From Nostoc sp. CHAB 5834 (GTDB lineage: Bacteria > Cyanobacteriota > Cyanobacteriia > Cyanobacteriales > Nostocaceae): a DNA stretch of 64,000 nt. Positions 27,753 to 36,872 of this stretch are shown piece by piece. A program made the translations under genes and the position numbers. The first letter of the stretch is position 1. The number at the start of each line of letters is the position of its first letter. The stretch is taken from positions 1 through 64,000 of the forward strand of contig JAIVFU010000016.1 in assembly GCA_020829485.1 (NCBI GenBank). The letters are read 5' to 3'. The notes below the pieces were generated by a model, which saw only the letters and a list, made by a program, of their open reading frames with translations, was not told where the DNA came from and ran no database searches.

Positions 27753-28754
27753 TTGGGTAATAAAATTCGAGACCGGTTTAAAAATTTCCGCCGCCGGGGT
27801 TCGCAGGCGGAGCAACTCCAACAGGTACAAACAGACTTGCTGGCAGAATCAACCCTAGACTCAGCTTACATAATTTTAATTATTAGTTCCTGTGCGATCG
27901 CTACTTTAGGTTTATTGTCTAACAGTGCGGCTGTGATTATTGGCGCGATGATCATTGCCCCTCTAATGTTGCCGATTCGCGGTTTAGCTTTTGGCGCTTT
28001 ACAAGCAGATATTACTTTGTTTCGCAAGGGTGTAATTGCTGTAGCAGTAGGCACGCTGTTAGCGGTGGTGATCGCCTTTACTCTGGGTTTGCTGGTAGGA
28101 TTGCCGAGCTATGGTAGCGAGATAGTGGCTCGATCAAGACCAACATTGTTAGATTTAGGAATTGCGGTAGCGGCTGGTGGTATCAGTGGCTATGCGAAAG
28201 TTGAGACGAAAATATCTACTAGTTTAGCGGGAACTGCGATCGCTGTTGCCCTTATGCCTCCCATCTGTGTGATTGGCTTAGGCTTGGCACAAGGAAATTG
28301 GTCACTCAGTTTAGGAGCAACCCTACTTTATCTCACCAACTTGCTAGGTATTGCCCTCTCCTGTATGGTGACATTCGTGGTAGCGGGTTACACTTCAATG
28401 GCGCGGGCCCGTCAACCCCTAATTTGGACTATGGCTTTGACAGTTATCCTGCTAATTCCCTTGGGAGTCAGCTTTGCTCGACTTATACGACAAGCGCAAC
28501 TAGAAACTAGCTTACGACGGGCATTATTGAATCGAACTGTCACCTTTGGGCGATTGCAGTTACTTAACAGTAATACCAATTGGTTGACAAATCCTCCAGA
28601 AGTTCGTTTGAGTGTCCGGGCAAGGGAACCTGTTACACCTCGGCAAGTAGAGTTATTAGAAGAATTTATCAAGCGAGAGATGGGGCAACCATTCACTCTC
28701 ATTTTTGAAGTTGGTCAAGTGGAGGAAATTAGAAGTTCTGAACCTACACCCTGA
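27753..28754 (+). CDS. DUF389 (TIGR00341) membrane protein
   Basis: The 333-residue membrane protein starts at TTG, preceded by a strong AGGAGGAAGG. The DUF389 core (ILIISSCAIATLGLLSNSAAVIIGAMIIAPLMLPI) lies near residues 38-75, and further spans follow to about residue 235. The C-terminal ~90 residues are soluble. The biochemical function of the family is unknown. It is divergent from the antiporter with a ~130 bp shared promoter region, which might mean joint ion or envelope stress roles, but that is only context. Confidence 0.9.
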   Translation: MGNKIRDRFKNFRRRGSQAEQLQQVQTDLLAESTLDSAYIILIISSCAIATLGLLSNSAAVIIGAMIIAPLMLPIRGLAFGALQADITLFRKGVIAVAVGTLLAVVIAFTLGLLVGLPSYGSEIVARSRPTLLDLGIAVAAGGISGYAKVETKISTSLAGTAIAVALMPPICVIGLGLAQGNWSLSLGATLLYLTNLLGIALSCMVTFVVAGYTSMARARQPLIWTMALTVILLIPLGVSFARLIRQAQLETSLRRALLNRTVTFGRLQLLNSNTNWLTNPPEVRLSVRAREPVTPRQVELLEEFIKREMGQPFTLIFEVGQVEEIRSSEPTP

Positions 28755-28841
28755 AGTTGACTTTTGACTTTTGACTTCCCCGTAGCGGCTGACGATTCAT
28801 TAATTTTTTGAGCATTTGCTCCCATGTTAGAACTACTGCGC

Positions 28842-29048
28842 TCAGTGGCGGGTAGTTCCCACAGGCTCTTTCGGTTGTGTGTGGGTTGGCTTTTGTTTGG
28901 TTTTGGGTGGAATAAAATATGCTACTGCACCAAGCCCAGCCATGCCACCGCCTATGATATACATAATATTTCTAGTGAAGTATTGGGAGCCGATATATCC
29001 AAATGTGATTGCTGCCACTGCTGTAACGATCATTTGAGGTAGTTTCAT
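28842..29048 (-). CDS. small membrane protein, hypothetical
   Basis: The product has 68 residues with two predicted membrane spans (residues ~5-22 and ~28-46) and a hydrophilic Lys/Pro/Thr-rich tail (PPKTKQKPTHTQPKEP). I do not recognise the family. The ribosome-binding site is weak. The clean amphipathic organisation and the lack of any competing frame argue that it is real. It lies downstream of, and on the same strand as, the next small membrane gene. Confidence 0.55.
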   Translation of the reverse strand: MKLPQMIVTAVAAITFGYIGSQYFTRNIMYIIGGGMAGLGAVAYFIPPKTKQKPTHTQPKEPVGTTRH

Positions 29049-29178
29049 ATTTAAAATGCTGTTGTTTGCTTAATGAATGATTCAAAATTCAAAATTCAAA
29101 ATTAAAGACAGCCACGCCACTTGCGGGCGAGGTTTTCACCCTAACTTTTTTTCATAAAGGAGTCTTTGGCAATTGGTA

Positions 29179-29556
29179 CTATTTATTGATTTGTCGCTGA
29201 GGCTTTTCACCCAATGAGGCGCTAGCAACAAAGCTGGAAAACCCAACAAGCATCCAGCCCAAGCAGATATGTTTTCGTCTCTGCCATTCATACTGCTTAC
29301 TGAGGGTAACTGATTTTGTGTTCGCCTCAATAGACATCTCCAACCCCCAACACGAAAGCGTGCCTATCCCAAACAAGCAACTACTGGTAATAGAGGCAAT
29401 TGCGATTGTATTTAGAATCCGAGCAGTAAAACTCGGATTTCTCACAAGAGGCTTTTGCTGACGGCGATTACGGAGCAGAGCTAATTCGTCTGTGGCTAGA
29501 CGCAATATATGCTCTTGTTGAATCAGAGGGTAAGCAATTTGTTGGTTATTAGTCAT
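29179..29556 (-). CDS. hypothetical membrane protein
   Basis: The protein has 125 residues. A hydrophilic N-terminal segment rich in Gln/Arg (residues 1-45, with LRNRRQQKPLVRNP) is followed by two membrane spans at ~48-70 and ~97-115, ending in a charged tail. No family is recognised. It is on the same strand as the 68-residue membrane protein, ~130 bp apart, so they may form a unit. An overlapping frame on the same strand was judged a shadow. Confidence 0.6.
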   Translation of the reverse strand: MTNNQQIAYPLIQQEHILRLATDELALLRNRRQQKPLVRNPSFTARILNTIAIASITSSCLFGIGTLSCWGLEMSIEANTKSVTLSKQYEWQRRKHICLGWMLVGFSSFVASASLGEKPQRQINK

Positions 29557-29978
29557 TTGTTGTCACTAGGATGTAGTTTTAATAGCATCCATATCAGTGA
29601 ACACATAGTAAGCTTCCGTTACAGGTTGCACTACATTCCACAGAGGGGTATCAAATTTTCTTTAGTAATAAATTAGTGGTAAGCTGATATGCGTCTAAAT
29701 TATATAAACATTCTTTATAATCGTTAACTGTTGACGGTTGACGGTTGACGGTCATCAGTCATCAGGTAAATGTACAATGTTATTTGCGTAACAGCTTAAT
29801 TTTTGAACTCATCGCGGCAGTCCCCACCCTCAGCCGAAGGCAGGGTGGGGAAGGATAGCGGTTGACGACGATTGTATCCATGACCAAAATCAACTTTATT
29901 GTTGATAAAGGGATGGATGCATGATAGCGAAGAGGTAGCGTTCGCGCAGCGTCTCGTAGAGAGGAACGAGCGTCGGAG
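29557..29978. other. spacer left of the TnpB element
   Basis: The ~420 bp spacer contains GTTGACGGTTGACGGTTGACGG repeats (29729-29752), a strong hairpin CCCCACCCT/AGGGTGGGG (about 29822-29850) and a repeat of the type TAGCGTTCGCGCAGCGTCTCGTAGAGAGG (29935-29964) related to the one at 36725-36770. The left end of the TnpB insertion is probably in this region, but I could not locate it. Confidence 0.5.
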
Positions 29979-30119
29979 TCAACAATCTTTGTTTGGCAAT
30001 AATTTTATATAATCTTGGATTATTTCAGACATCGAAACTCCCAGATATTTTGCGTACTTCTCTATTTTTTCCTTCTCTTGCTTAGTTAGTCTCACTATAA
30101 CTTTTTCCGTTCTAGCCAT
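29979..30119 (-). CDS. 46-aa ribbon-helix-helix protein divergent from tnpB
   Basis: The small frame from ATG 30119 to TGA 29979 encodes MARTEKVIVRLTKQEKEKIEKY and then AKYLGVSMSEIIQDYIK... The pattern is a short beta strand (EKVIVRL) followed by two helices with a turn at LGVSMSE, typical of Arc/CopG-type ribbon-helix-helix DNA-binding proteins. Its start is 72 bp from the tnpB start on the opposite strand, so it may bind the shared promoter. Small RHH genes of this type accompany TnpB elements in some bacteria. A repressor role is inference. Confidence 0.7.
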   Translation of the reverse strand: MARTEKVIVRLTKQEKEKIEKYAKYLGVSMSEIIQDYIKLLPNKDC

Positions 30120-30190
30120 GCAATTACCAGAATAAGTGTTATCCTAATTGTATACACAGATAGACAAACAAAACAGGGGGTGATTAGGCT

Positions 30191-31585
30191 GTGGCAACAA
30201 GACGAATGACTTTTCGGTTATACCCCAACGAGAAAACCTTGACAGTATTGCGGTATCACCGAAAGCTCCACAAGGACTTGTATAACGCCGCAGTAAATAA
30301 CAGATTTAACCAGTACAAAATCTATAATCACAAAGTTGATTATTTTGAGCAGCAAAACTGTTTACCTGCGTTTAAAGAGGTTTGGATAGAGTATAAAGAG
30401 CTTCCAAGTCATGCACTGCAAGCAACTCTTAAGCGTGTTGATTTTGCTTTTGAGCGTTGGTTCAAAGGATTAGCTAAACGTCCGAGATTTAAGTCAATTC
30501 GCCATTATTCAGGTTGGACTTATCCAGACAGCGCGGGTTTCAAAGTAGAATCTGGCGGCGAAAACGGATATCTCAATCTGTCTAAGATTGGGCGTATTCA
30601 GATGCGTGGTCGGGCTAAATATTGGGGCAAACCAACTACTTGCACTATCTTTTATCGCAATGGGAAATGGTACGCCTCAATTACTGTGAGCGTATTGGAT
30701 CAAGTTCTGAAGCCAGAGATTTTACCTGTTGGTGCTATCGGTATTGACTTAGGATGCAAAGCTGCTTTATCAATTACTGACGGCGAGAATCATCAACAAA
30801 TTGACGCTCCGAAGTTTTTGAGAAATGCGGAACATTTAATCAAGAAAGCATCTATTGACAAACGACGTAAGCGTGGGCCAAATAGAAAAAAGAAAATTAT
30901 TGCTTCTAGACGGTTTAAAAAAGCTCAAGCATCGGTTAGTAAGCTGACTCGAAAAGTCGCTAACCAACGTCAGAATTGGGTACACCAAGTTGCAGCAGAA
31001 ATAGTCAGCAGTAACAGCTTCGTTGCAACTGAAAAGCTAGAAGTCAAGAACATGACCGCTAAAGCTAAAAAAGCGACGCAGTGTGGTCTTGGGGGTTTCC
31101 CCCATGAACAACTGCGTCAAGAAGGTAGGCGCAAGAAGCAAAAAGCTGGACTAAACAAGTCTATTCTTGACGTTGGTTTTGGTATGCTCCGTAGCACCAT
31201 CAAGTACAAAATAGAACAGATTGGTGGTGTATTTGTAGAAGTTCCAACCCGTCTGGTAAAACCGTCTCAAACCTGCCCCAAATGTGGACACCAACACAAA
31301 AAGACACTCGATATCCGAGTGCATGAGTGTGATTGTGGATATTTGCAGGACAGAGATATTGCAGCGGCCGAAGTTATGCTTTATTGGGCTAAAGGGAATC
31401 TACCGGGGTCAGGAACTGGCCTCGCAGACGCAGAGTCGTCTAGCTCTACTTCATCCACCAAGGCGCGTCATCTTGCTGGAAGTATGAAGCAACTAGGGGC
31501 GAAGAAGCGTCAGAAATCTCAAAGCAACTTTGCTAAAAACAAGCTAGAGGATGTAGAAACCTCTAGCTCAAGCGAAGCTAGCTAG
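30191..31585 (+). CDS. tnpB: RNA-guided endonuclease TnpB
   Basis: The 464-residue TnpB starts at GTG, preceded by GGGGGTGA. The RuvC-like active site is complete: Asp in GIDLGCKAAL, Glu in VATEKLEVKNM and Asp in QDRDIAAAEVM. The zinc finger is CPKCGHQ...HECDCGY, with CxxC and CxC halves. The N-terminal MTFRLYPNEKTLTVLRYHRKLHKDLYNAA-type region is typical. Residues ~296-310 (QCGLGGFPHEQLRQEG) are an insertion encoded by a 44-bp palindrome. The Ser-rich C-terminal tail overlaps the presumed omega-RNA region. It ends convergently with, and overlaps, the HEAT-repeat gene by 4 bp. Confidence 0.92.
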   Translation: MATRRMTFRLYPNEKTLTVLRYHRKLHKDLYNAAVNNRFNQYKIYNHKVDYFEQQNCLPAFKEVWIEYKELPSHALQATLKRVDFAFERWFKGLAKRPRFKSIRHYSGWTYPDSAGFKVESGGENGYLNLSKIGRIQMRGRAKYWGKPTTCTIFYRNGKWYASITVSVLDQVLKPEILPVGAIGIDLGCKAALSITDGENHQQIDAPKFLRNAEHLIKKASIDKRRKRGPNRKKKIIASRRFKKAQASVSKLTRKVANQRQNWVHQVAAEIVSSNSFVATEKLEVKNMTAKAKKATQCGLGGFPHEQLRQEGRRKKQKAGLNKSILDVGFGMLRSTIKYKIEQIGGVFVEVPTRLVKPSQTCPKCGHQHKKTLDIRVHECDCGYLQDRDIAAAEVMLYWAKGNLPGSGTGLADAESSSSTSSTKARHLAGSMKQLGAKKRQKSQSNFAKNKLEDVETSSSSEAS

Positions 31586-34500
31586 AGGTAGTTCATTTGG
31601 TGTTTTTCGAGTAACTCCTTAACTTGAGCAGCTACCAAAGGATGTGGATCTTTTTGTAACTGGGGTAAGATTTGCAGGAGAACGCGATGTGAAACCATAT
31701 TTAAGTATGCGATCGCAGCTTCTCTAACAAAGCCGGTTGGATGACGTAAACTCACTAAAATCTCAGAACTTGTCAGTCTGGTACGAGTCACTTGAGCAAA
31801 ATGAAAACAGCAGGCTAGACACCAGTCAGAAAGGAAGTTACCCAACATCAGCAATCTGTGAAGGCGATCGCTAACTAACATATTCTCATATTCTACTAAC
31901 TTAGCTTCTAGCAAATATTGCAATTTTTCTGGCTGCGGTCGGTTATCTAAAATATTCAGCAATAAAGACTTTGAAGACAAAGTTATAGTATGCTCTAAGA
32001 TTTCTAAGCCTCGTGCTAAGTTTACCACTGAGAGCGATCGCAGATTAAATGCTGCTGCCTGCATCTTTTCTGGCGAGTAAAGGAGTTTCAGTAACAGTAG
32101 CAGCCGCTCTTTGACATCAAATTCTAATTCTAAAAGGGCGCGTTGCAGTAATTCAGAGACAATCACAATTCTCTGTCTGGATTGATCATTTTCTTTTTCG
32201 TCTATTGTTTTCAAGTCTATATATGCGGCATAAATCTCGCCTAAAAACTTTAATTCCTGCTCAATTAAATTTTCTACCCGACTTTCATAAAATCGATCTA
32301 CTAAACCTTTAATTCCTGGTTGTTTGTGTATTTTTAGTAAGCTGCGAAGAATATGATCTCTAGTTGTACCCCAAGATGTCTCCAAGTTTTCCCATAAAGC
32401 CTCCAATGCTTCCTGAGTACCAATTTGAGCAATGGTACGCCAAGCGTACATTCGCACTACTTCTGGTTTGTAAATATTGGTAGCCAACCGCAACAGCATC
32501 TCTATAGCTTCATTCTCTAGTCGCACTAGAGCTGACATTGCTGTAGTGCGGGTTGATTTATAATAAAGTGCTGCTATCAGTGCCGAATAGTACTCTTCTA
32601 AATGGGTTGCTGCAATCATTTCCAATACGGCACAGCGCACCCGTAAAGACTCGTCTTGTAACAAATTCGGGATGTGAATCCGCAACGCCTGCAAATAAAC
32701 TGCTTCTCTAAGCGCTCTAACTCCATTTACCCGTTCCCGTTCTTTCTTATGAGTCAACATCCGGCGCATGGTTTGGGTAGCTGCTACCTTTTGCATGGGC
32801 GTTCCCTGGCGTAAGACTAAAGCGGCGGCGGTGGCGCGGATGAGTGAGTTTTGCCGGGGGTTCAGGTATTCTTCTAAGATGCTTAAATTGGGATTTGGTT
32901 CAGCCAGCCAAATATAGCGTAGTGCTAGGGCGAAAACTTCGGGGTTAGTTTCTTGGGGTTGTTCTAGCAAAGGACGGATGGCAGATAGATAAGCGGGATT
33001 TGCGCCTGCTATCAGCATGACTTCCAAACTTTGGCGCTGCAAATCTGGGGTTAACTTGACTAACAGAGGTGCTAAAACTTCCGCACATCCTTGGGAATCA
33101 ATTTGGGCTAAAAGTTCAATGCAAGAGCGTTTATCTGCTTCGCTGCCTTTTTCTCCCAAGGCTTTGACTACACCTTGCTTGAAGAATCGTAAGCCGACAT
33201 TGGTTGCACTCAACTGGCCCCGTGCCACACTCAAGACTAACAGATCAACATAGCGCGATCGCAATTCCCAAACTACTTTTAAACAGGTGCCAGCTATCAG
33301 CATTGTTTCTGCTACTAACACCCACTTTTGCAGAGGTACGGGTATAAATCGCTCACAAAACAATATAGTTGCAAAAATTAGCACTCCTGTCAAACCTGTA
33401 GCGATCGCTTCAGCGGTTCCACCAGATAAAGTCTGCATCCGACTGCGAATTGCCTCTGGAATCGGTTGGTACAGAATTGGGCCGCTACTCATGACAAAGG
33501 TGTAGCGCAGAAGTTCATCGCAGAATTTGACTATTATCAGTCCCCAAAAAAAGCTTTGCGATTGGATGGCGGGAATTAAATAAAATAATACCAGCACTCC
33601 TGGTAGTGAAAAGCCTACGGTGATTGGTAAAAGTGTGGCTGTGAAAAATACCCCCATCCGTTCGATGAGTCGGCTGGAAATAAACCACTGCAACAACAAC
33701 TCACACAGTCCTAATGTCCCACCAAAAAGACCTAAGAAGCTGGCAAGTTCTCGGTCGCCCAAATTAGATTGGAGTTCGCGTAGATATTGAAAATCTATTA
33801 ACAACCCAATGACTTGCAACAGACCGACAAAAGCAAACAGCTGCCAAACATAGCGCTTCAGAGGACTTTTAATAAAACGCTGTCGTGAAGCTTGTTCTTC
33901 AGTAACTAGTTTTTGTGGTGTTTCAGGAAAAGCCGCTCGATATTGATGAGTTAAATATAATAAAATCCCCGATCCTAATAAAATTACTATACAGGCGATA
34001 AACATGATCTTATTCAGCGTGGTGTATTGCAATAGCCAAGGCAAACTAAAGCCACTGATCACATCTGCGACTAAAAGCCCACTACTCACCAATGGGTAAG
34101 TCCGTTTAATCTCCCGAATATTAAATATTTGGTTGGCGACGATGGAAGTGTTGAGGTCATTGACTACATAAAGGGCATCTACCCACAGCCGCAGCAGAAA
34201 TGCCGAAATAACTGCCAGGTATGAAACATGCGCTCCCCAACGTAATACAACTAATAATAGTAATGGCATCAACATGCAAGGTGCGATCGCTACAATCACC
34301 CGGCGCAAAGGAAAAATCTTTTGCAGCCATGAGTATAAAAAAACCAGGGCTGCACTCATCGCGGCACTAGCAATATACATCCACGGCAGTAGGTTAGTCC
34401 CGTATTCATCCAAAAACAGCGCCACGGTACTGTCCTCTGCCCACCGCAATCCTACACATACAGTTGTGTAGAAAAAGAACATGAGTTGAGTTCGTTCGCT

Positions 34501-34590
34501 CTCCTCTGGTCGGAGATTCACCCACTGTAGTAGTCGTAGCCGTGGTAAAGCAACTTTATTTGCAGCCAACCAGTGATTTTTCAGTTCCAT
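31582..34590 (-). CDS. MFS/ADP-ATP-translocase-like membrane domain fused to HEAT repeats
   Basis: The 1002-residue protein has about 12 membrane spans in residues ~35-440, resembling nucleotide-translocase or MFS permeases (MFFFYTTVCVGLRWAEDS near 37-54, GGTAEAIATGLTG near 400). A long soluble C-terminus, ~455-1000, is built of HEAT-like alpha-helical repeats (LLVKLTPDLQRQSLEVM; RVRCAVLEMIAATH). The substrate is unknown; the soluble part may be a docking platform. The last three residues and stop (NYL-stop) come from the right end of the TnpB element, so the natural C-terminus may have been altered. Homologous fusions exist in cyanobacteria to my knowledge, without a defined role. Confidence 0.8.
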   Translation of the reverse strand: MELKNHWLAANKVALPRLRLLQWVNLRPEESERTQLMFFFYTTVCVGLRWAEDSTVALFLDEYGTNLLPWMYIASAAMSAALVFLYSWLQKIFPLRRVIVAIAPCMLMPLLLLVVLRWGAHVSYLAVISAFLLRLWVDALYVVNDLNTSIVANQIFNIREIKRTYPLVSSGLLVADVISGFSLPWLLQYTTLNKIMFIACIVILLGSGILLYLTHQYRAAFPETPQKLVTEEQASRQRFIKSPLKRYVWQLFAFVGLLQVIGLLIDFQYLRELQSNLGDRELASFLGLFGGTLGLCELLLQWFISSRLIERMGVFFTATLLPITVGFSLPGVLVLFYLIPAIQSQSFFWGLIIVKFCDELLRYTFVMSSGPILYQPIPEAIRSRMQTLSGGTAEAIATGLTGVLIFATILFCERFIPVPLQKWVLVAETMLIAGTCLKVVWELRSRYVDLLVLSVARGQLSATNVGLRFFKQGVVKALGEKGSEADKRSCIELLAQIDSQGCAEVLAPLLVKLTPDLQRQSLEVMLIAGANPAYLSAIRPLLEQPQETNPEVFALALRYIWLAEPNPNLSILEEYLNPRQNSLIRATAAALVLRQGTPMQKVAATQTMRRMLTHKKERERVNGVRALREAVYLQALRIHIPNLLQDESLRVRCAVLEMIAATHLEEYYSALIAALYYKSTRTTAMSALVRLENEAIEMLLRLATNIYKPEVVRMYAWRTIAQIGTQEALEALWENLETSWGTTRDHILRSLLKIHKQPGIKGLVDRFYESRVENLIEQELKFLGEIYAAYIDLKTIDEKENDQSRQRIVIVSELLQRALLELEFDVKERLLLLLKLLYSPEKMQAAAFNLRSLSVVNLARGLEILEHTITLSSKSLLLNILDNRPQPEKLQYLLEAKLVEYENMLVSDRLHRLLMLGNFLSDWCLACCFHFAQVTRTRLTSSEILVSLRHPTGFVREAAIAYLNMVSHRVLLQILPQLQKDPHPLVAAQVKELLEKHQMNYL

Positions 34591-34800
34591 GCGGTTTTAT
34601 TTTTCTGGTAGTATCACCACGTAATGGGGAGCAGGGGCAGGGGAAGAAAATATTTCCTCGTCTCCCTCATCTCCTGGAAATAGTAAAAGTCCTGAGCAAC
34701 TGAGTATTATGTTTCCCATTCAGCCTTCAGGATTATCGATTTCAGATAAATTTAAACAACCTCAGAACTTTGGGCGCATGTTGCATCGAAACGAAACATC

Positions 34801-34832
34801 AAAAAATCCCCTGGTTAAAAGTCAGGGGATTT
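34801..34832 (-). terminator. intrinsic terminator of infC
   Basis: On the minus strand AATCCCCTG-ACTTTTAAC-CAGGGGATT is followed by a run of T residues. It lies ~30 bp after the infC stop codon and is oriented correctly. Confidence 0.85.
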
Positions 34833-34863
34833 TCAAACTTGGTCTATTAATAGAGTTAGAAGA

Positions 34864-35397
34864 TTATTTTTTAGGCGAGATGAGCATCATCATGTTTCGC
34901 CCTTCTTTTTTAGGCGCTTGTTGAAGCTCACCATAAGGCTCCAAATCGGTTGCCATTCGTTTGAGCAAATCTTCTGCTAGATCGCTATGTTGAATTTCTC
35001 GACCCCGGAACATGACAGTAGCTTTGACTTTATCGCCATCTTTCAAAAAGCGCTCTGCTTGCTTAACACGCACGTTGTAGTCGTGTTCTTCTATTTTGTA
35101 GCGCATCTTAACTTCTTTGACATCAGCCGTGTGCTGCTTTTTCCGGGCTTCCCGCGCCTTTTTCTCCTGCTCAAACTTATATTTCCCGTAGTCCATAATC
35201 CGACAAACTGGCGGGTCAGCTTTGTCACTTATTAGCACCAAATCTAACTCTTTCTCTTCTGCTAGTTGTAGTGCTTCCTGTGGGAGCATAATTCCCAGTT
35301 GGGCACCATCAGTATCAATTACCCGAATTTTCGGGTAGCGAATTCGTTCGTTAATTTGGGGCAGATCACGAGTTCTTTTCTTCTCAATCACAGGCAT
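34864..35397 (-). CDS. infC: translation initiation factor IF-3
   Basis: The 177-residue IF-3 prevents premature joining of ribosomal subunits and checks the start codon. The N-domain ([23 protein letters not shown]) and the C-domain ([42 protein letters not shown]) are full length. The start is ATG, unlike the AUU used in enterobacteria. A strong intrinsic terminator follows. rpmI and rplT are not adjacent, as is common in cyanobacteria. Confidence 0.97.
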   Translation of the reverse strand: MPVIEKKRTRDLPQINERIRYPKIRVIDTDGAQLGIMLPQEALQLAEEKELDLVLISDKADPPVCRIMDYGKYKFEQEKKAREARKKQHTADVKEVKMRYKIEEHDYNVRVKQAERFLKDGDKVKATVMFRGREIQHSDLAEDLLKRMATDLEPYGELQQAPKKEGRNMMMLISPKK

Positions 35398-35821
35398 TAT
35401 GATTTGTAGGAGCTCTTAATGAAGGATTTGGTGTGGTTTTAATTGGTATGCCTCAGAGGCAAAATACGGAAATAACTCAGGACTGAAAACATAGTCTACA
35501 GTTCTAGAGTAACTAATCCATAAAATAGTTGCCTCCTTGTATTTGTCATTCTACTAAGTCTCTGAGAATTTCTTTGCAGTAGTTAATCTAAATTACACAA
35601 CCTAGACTCATGTTAAATATTATTACAATTATTTAGCAACACTTTTGGCGATGGTCTAACCGCCCACAGTAGGCGATCGCATCGAGCAACATCATATCTC
35701 CAGAATACTAAGCTTACTAGGGAAGGATTTGTTCTTGTTAGGTTTCCCTTGCTTTTTCCCCATAACGTGAAAAATCAAAGTTTTATAATAGTATTTCCAC
35801 GCTGATGAATTAAAGGAGACT
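35398..35821. other. shared upstream region of infC and the hydrolase gene
   Basis: The 424-bp AT-rich spacer lies between divergent genes. One HIP1 site (GCGATCGC at 35673-35680). No gene or repeat family was recognised; promoters for both genes are expected here. GGAGAC precedes the GTG start at 35822. Confidence 0.4.
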
Positions 35822-36796
35822 GTGACCACTACACTACACTGGCAAGAACGGGTTGGTAATCAAAGGGATTGGGTATGGCGCGGCTGGCAAACCCGCTACA
35901 CTTACATTCGCTCTCGGCAAAATCAGCACAAGGCAAAACCCCTGATATTGCTACATGGCTTTGGCGCTTCTATTGGTCATTGGCGACATAATTTAGAAGT
36001 TTTGGCTGAACATCACACAGTTTACGCTATCGATATGCTGGGTTTTGGCGCTTCTGAAAAAGCCGCAGCTAATTACAGCATCGAACTCTGGGTTGAGCAG
36101 GTTTACGATTTCTGGAAAACGTTTATCCGGGAACCAGCGATATTAATAGGCAATTCTAACGGTTCACTGATTTCGATGGCGGCGGCCGCGAGTCACCCCG
36201 ATATGGTGCTGGGTATGGTGATGATGAGTTTACCCGACCCTTCACTAGAACAAGAAGCAATTCCACCTGTACTGCAACCGCTTGTCAGAGCAATTAAAAA
36301 TATTGTCGCTTCGCCGTTAATTCTTAAACCTGTATTTAACTTCGTGCGTCGTCCTGGGGTGCTGCGTCGCTGGGCAGGTTTGGCCTACGCTAACCCAGAA
36401 GCGATTACCGATGAACTCATAGAAATTTTAGCAGGGCCTCCTCAAGATAGAGGTTCCGCCAGAGCTTTTAGTGCTTTGTTTAAAGCTACGCTCGGTATTA
36501 ACTTTAGTCCCAGTGTCAAGAAAGTATTACCAACCTTAACAATTCCCATGTTGTTGATTTGGGGACAAAAGGATCGGTTTGTTCCCCCAGCCCTAGCTAG
36601 CCAATTTGCCCAGTACAACGAGAAATTGGAAGTGCTGAATTTAGAAAATGTGGGCCATTGTCCCCATGATGAATGTCCTGAACAAGTCAACCAAGCTATT
36701 TTAGATTGGATTGAGAGGTGGGTTAGCGTAGGCGTTGGCGTAGCCTCTCGTAGAGAAGCCCGCCGCAGGCATCGCCAACCGTGGCTTACTCCCTAA
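35822..36796 (+). CDS. alpha/beta fold hydrolase
   Basis: The 324-residue alpha/beta hydrolase starts at GTG after AAAGGAGA. The nucleophile elbow is GNSNGS with Ser112. HGFGAS near 45-50 gives the oxyanion hole. The acid is in WGQKDRFVPP, and the His is in NVGHCPHDE. It resembles cyanobacterial and plastid hydrolases related to pheophytinase-type or haloalkane dehalogenase-like enzymes; the substrate is unknown. Residues ~300-324 (VSVGVGVASRREARRRHRQP) are encoded by a palindromic repeat (36721-36775) and are probably an added tail. Confidence 0.88.
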   Translation: MTTTLHWQERVGNQRDWVWRGWQTRYTYIRSRQNQHKAKPLILLHGFGASIGHWRHNLEVLAEHHTVYAIDMLGFGASEKAAANYSIELWVEQVYDFWKTFIREPAILIGNSNGSLISMAAAASHPDMVLGMVMMSLPDPSLEQEAIPPVLQPLVRAIKNIVASPLILKPVFNFVRRPGVLRRWAGLAYANPEAITDELIEILAGPPQDRGSARAFSALFKATLGINFSPSVKKVLPTLTIPMLLIWGQKDRFVPPALASQFAQYNEKLEVLNLENVGHCPHDECPEQVNQAILDWIERWVSVGVGVASRREARRRHRQPWLTP

Positions 36797-36842
36797 ATAT
36801 TATGCAATGGGTGCGTAGGCGTAGCCCGCCGTAGGCATCGCA
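36721..36842. repeat. GTAGCC / GGCATCGC palindromic repeats in and after the hydrolase gene
   Basis: GCGTAGGCGTTGGCGTAGCCTCTCGTAGAGAAGCCCGCCGCAGGCATCGCC lies inside the 3' end of the hydrolase gene. A shorter relative, GCGTAGGCGTAGCCCGCCGTAGGCATCGC, follows at 36811-36840. CTCTCGTAGAGA is the palindromic centre. Related copies occur near 29935 and 44955. Confidence 0.8.
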
Positions 36843-36872
36843 GCCACTATTGAATTTTGAATTGCTTCACAC

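Larger units (their letters stand above)
29979..31595 (+). mobile_element. IS200/IS605-type TnpB element without TnpA
   Basis: The unit comprises the small RHH gene, tnpB and a right end. The right end is a hairpin, CCTCTAGCT...AGCTAGAGG (31560-31588), followed by TAGTTCA, which resembles the cleavage-proximal right ends of IS605-family elements; the likely right boundary is about 31595. The omega RNA would overlap the 3' end of tnpB. There is no Y1 transposase (TnpA), so movement would need help from elsewhere. The left boundary is only approximate and may lie further left. Confidence 0.65.
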
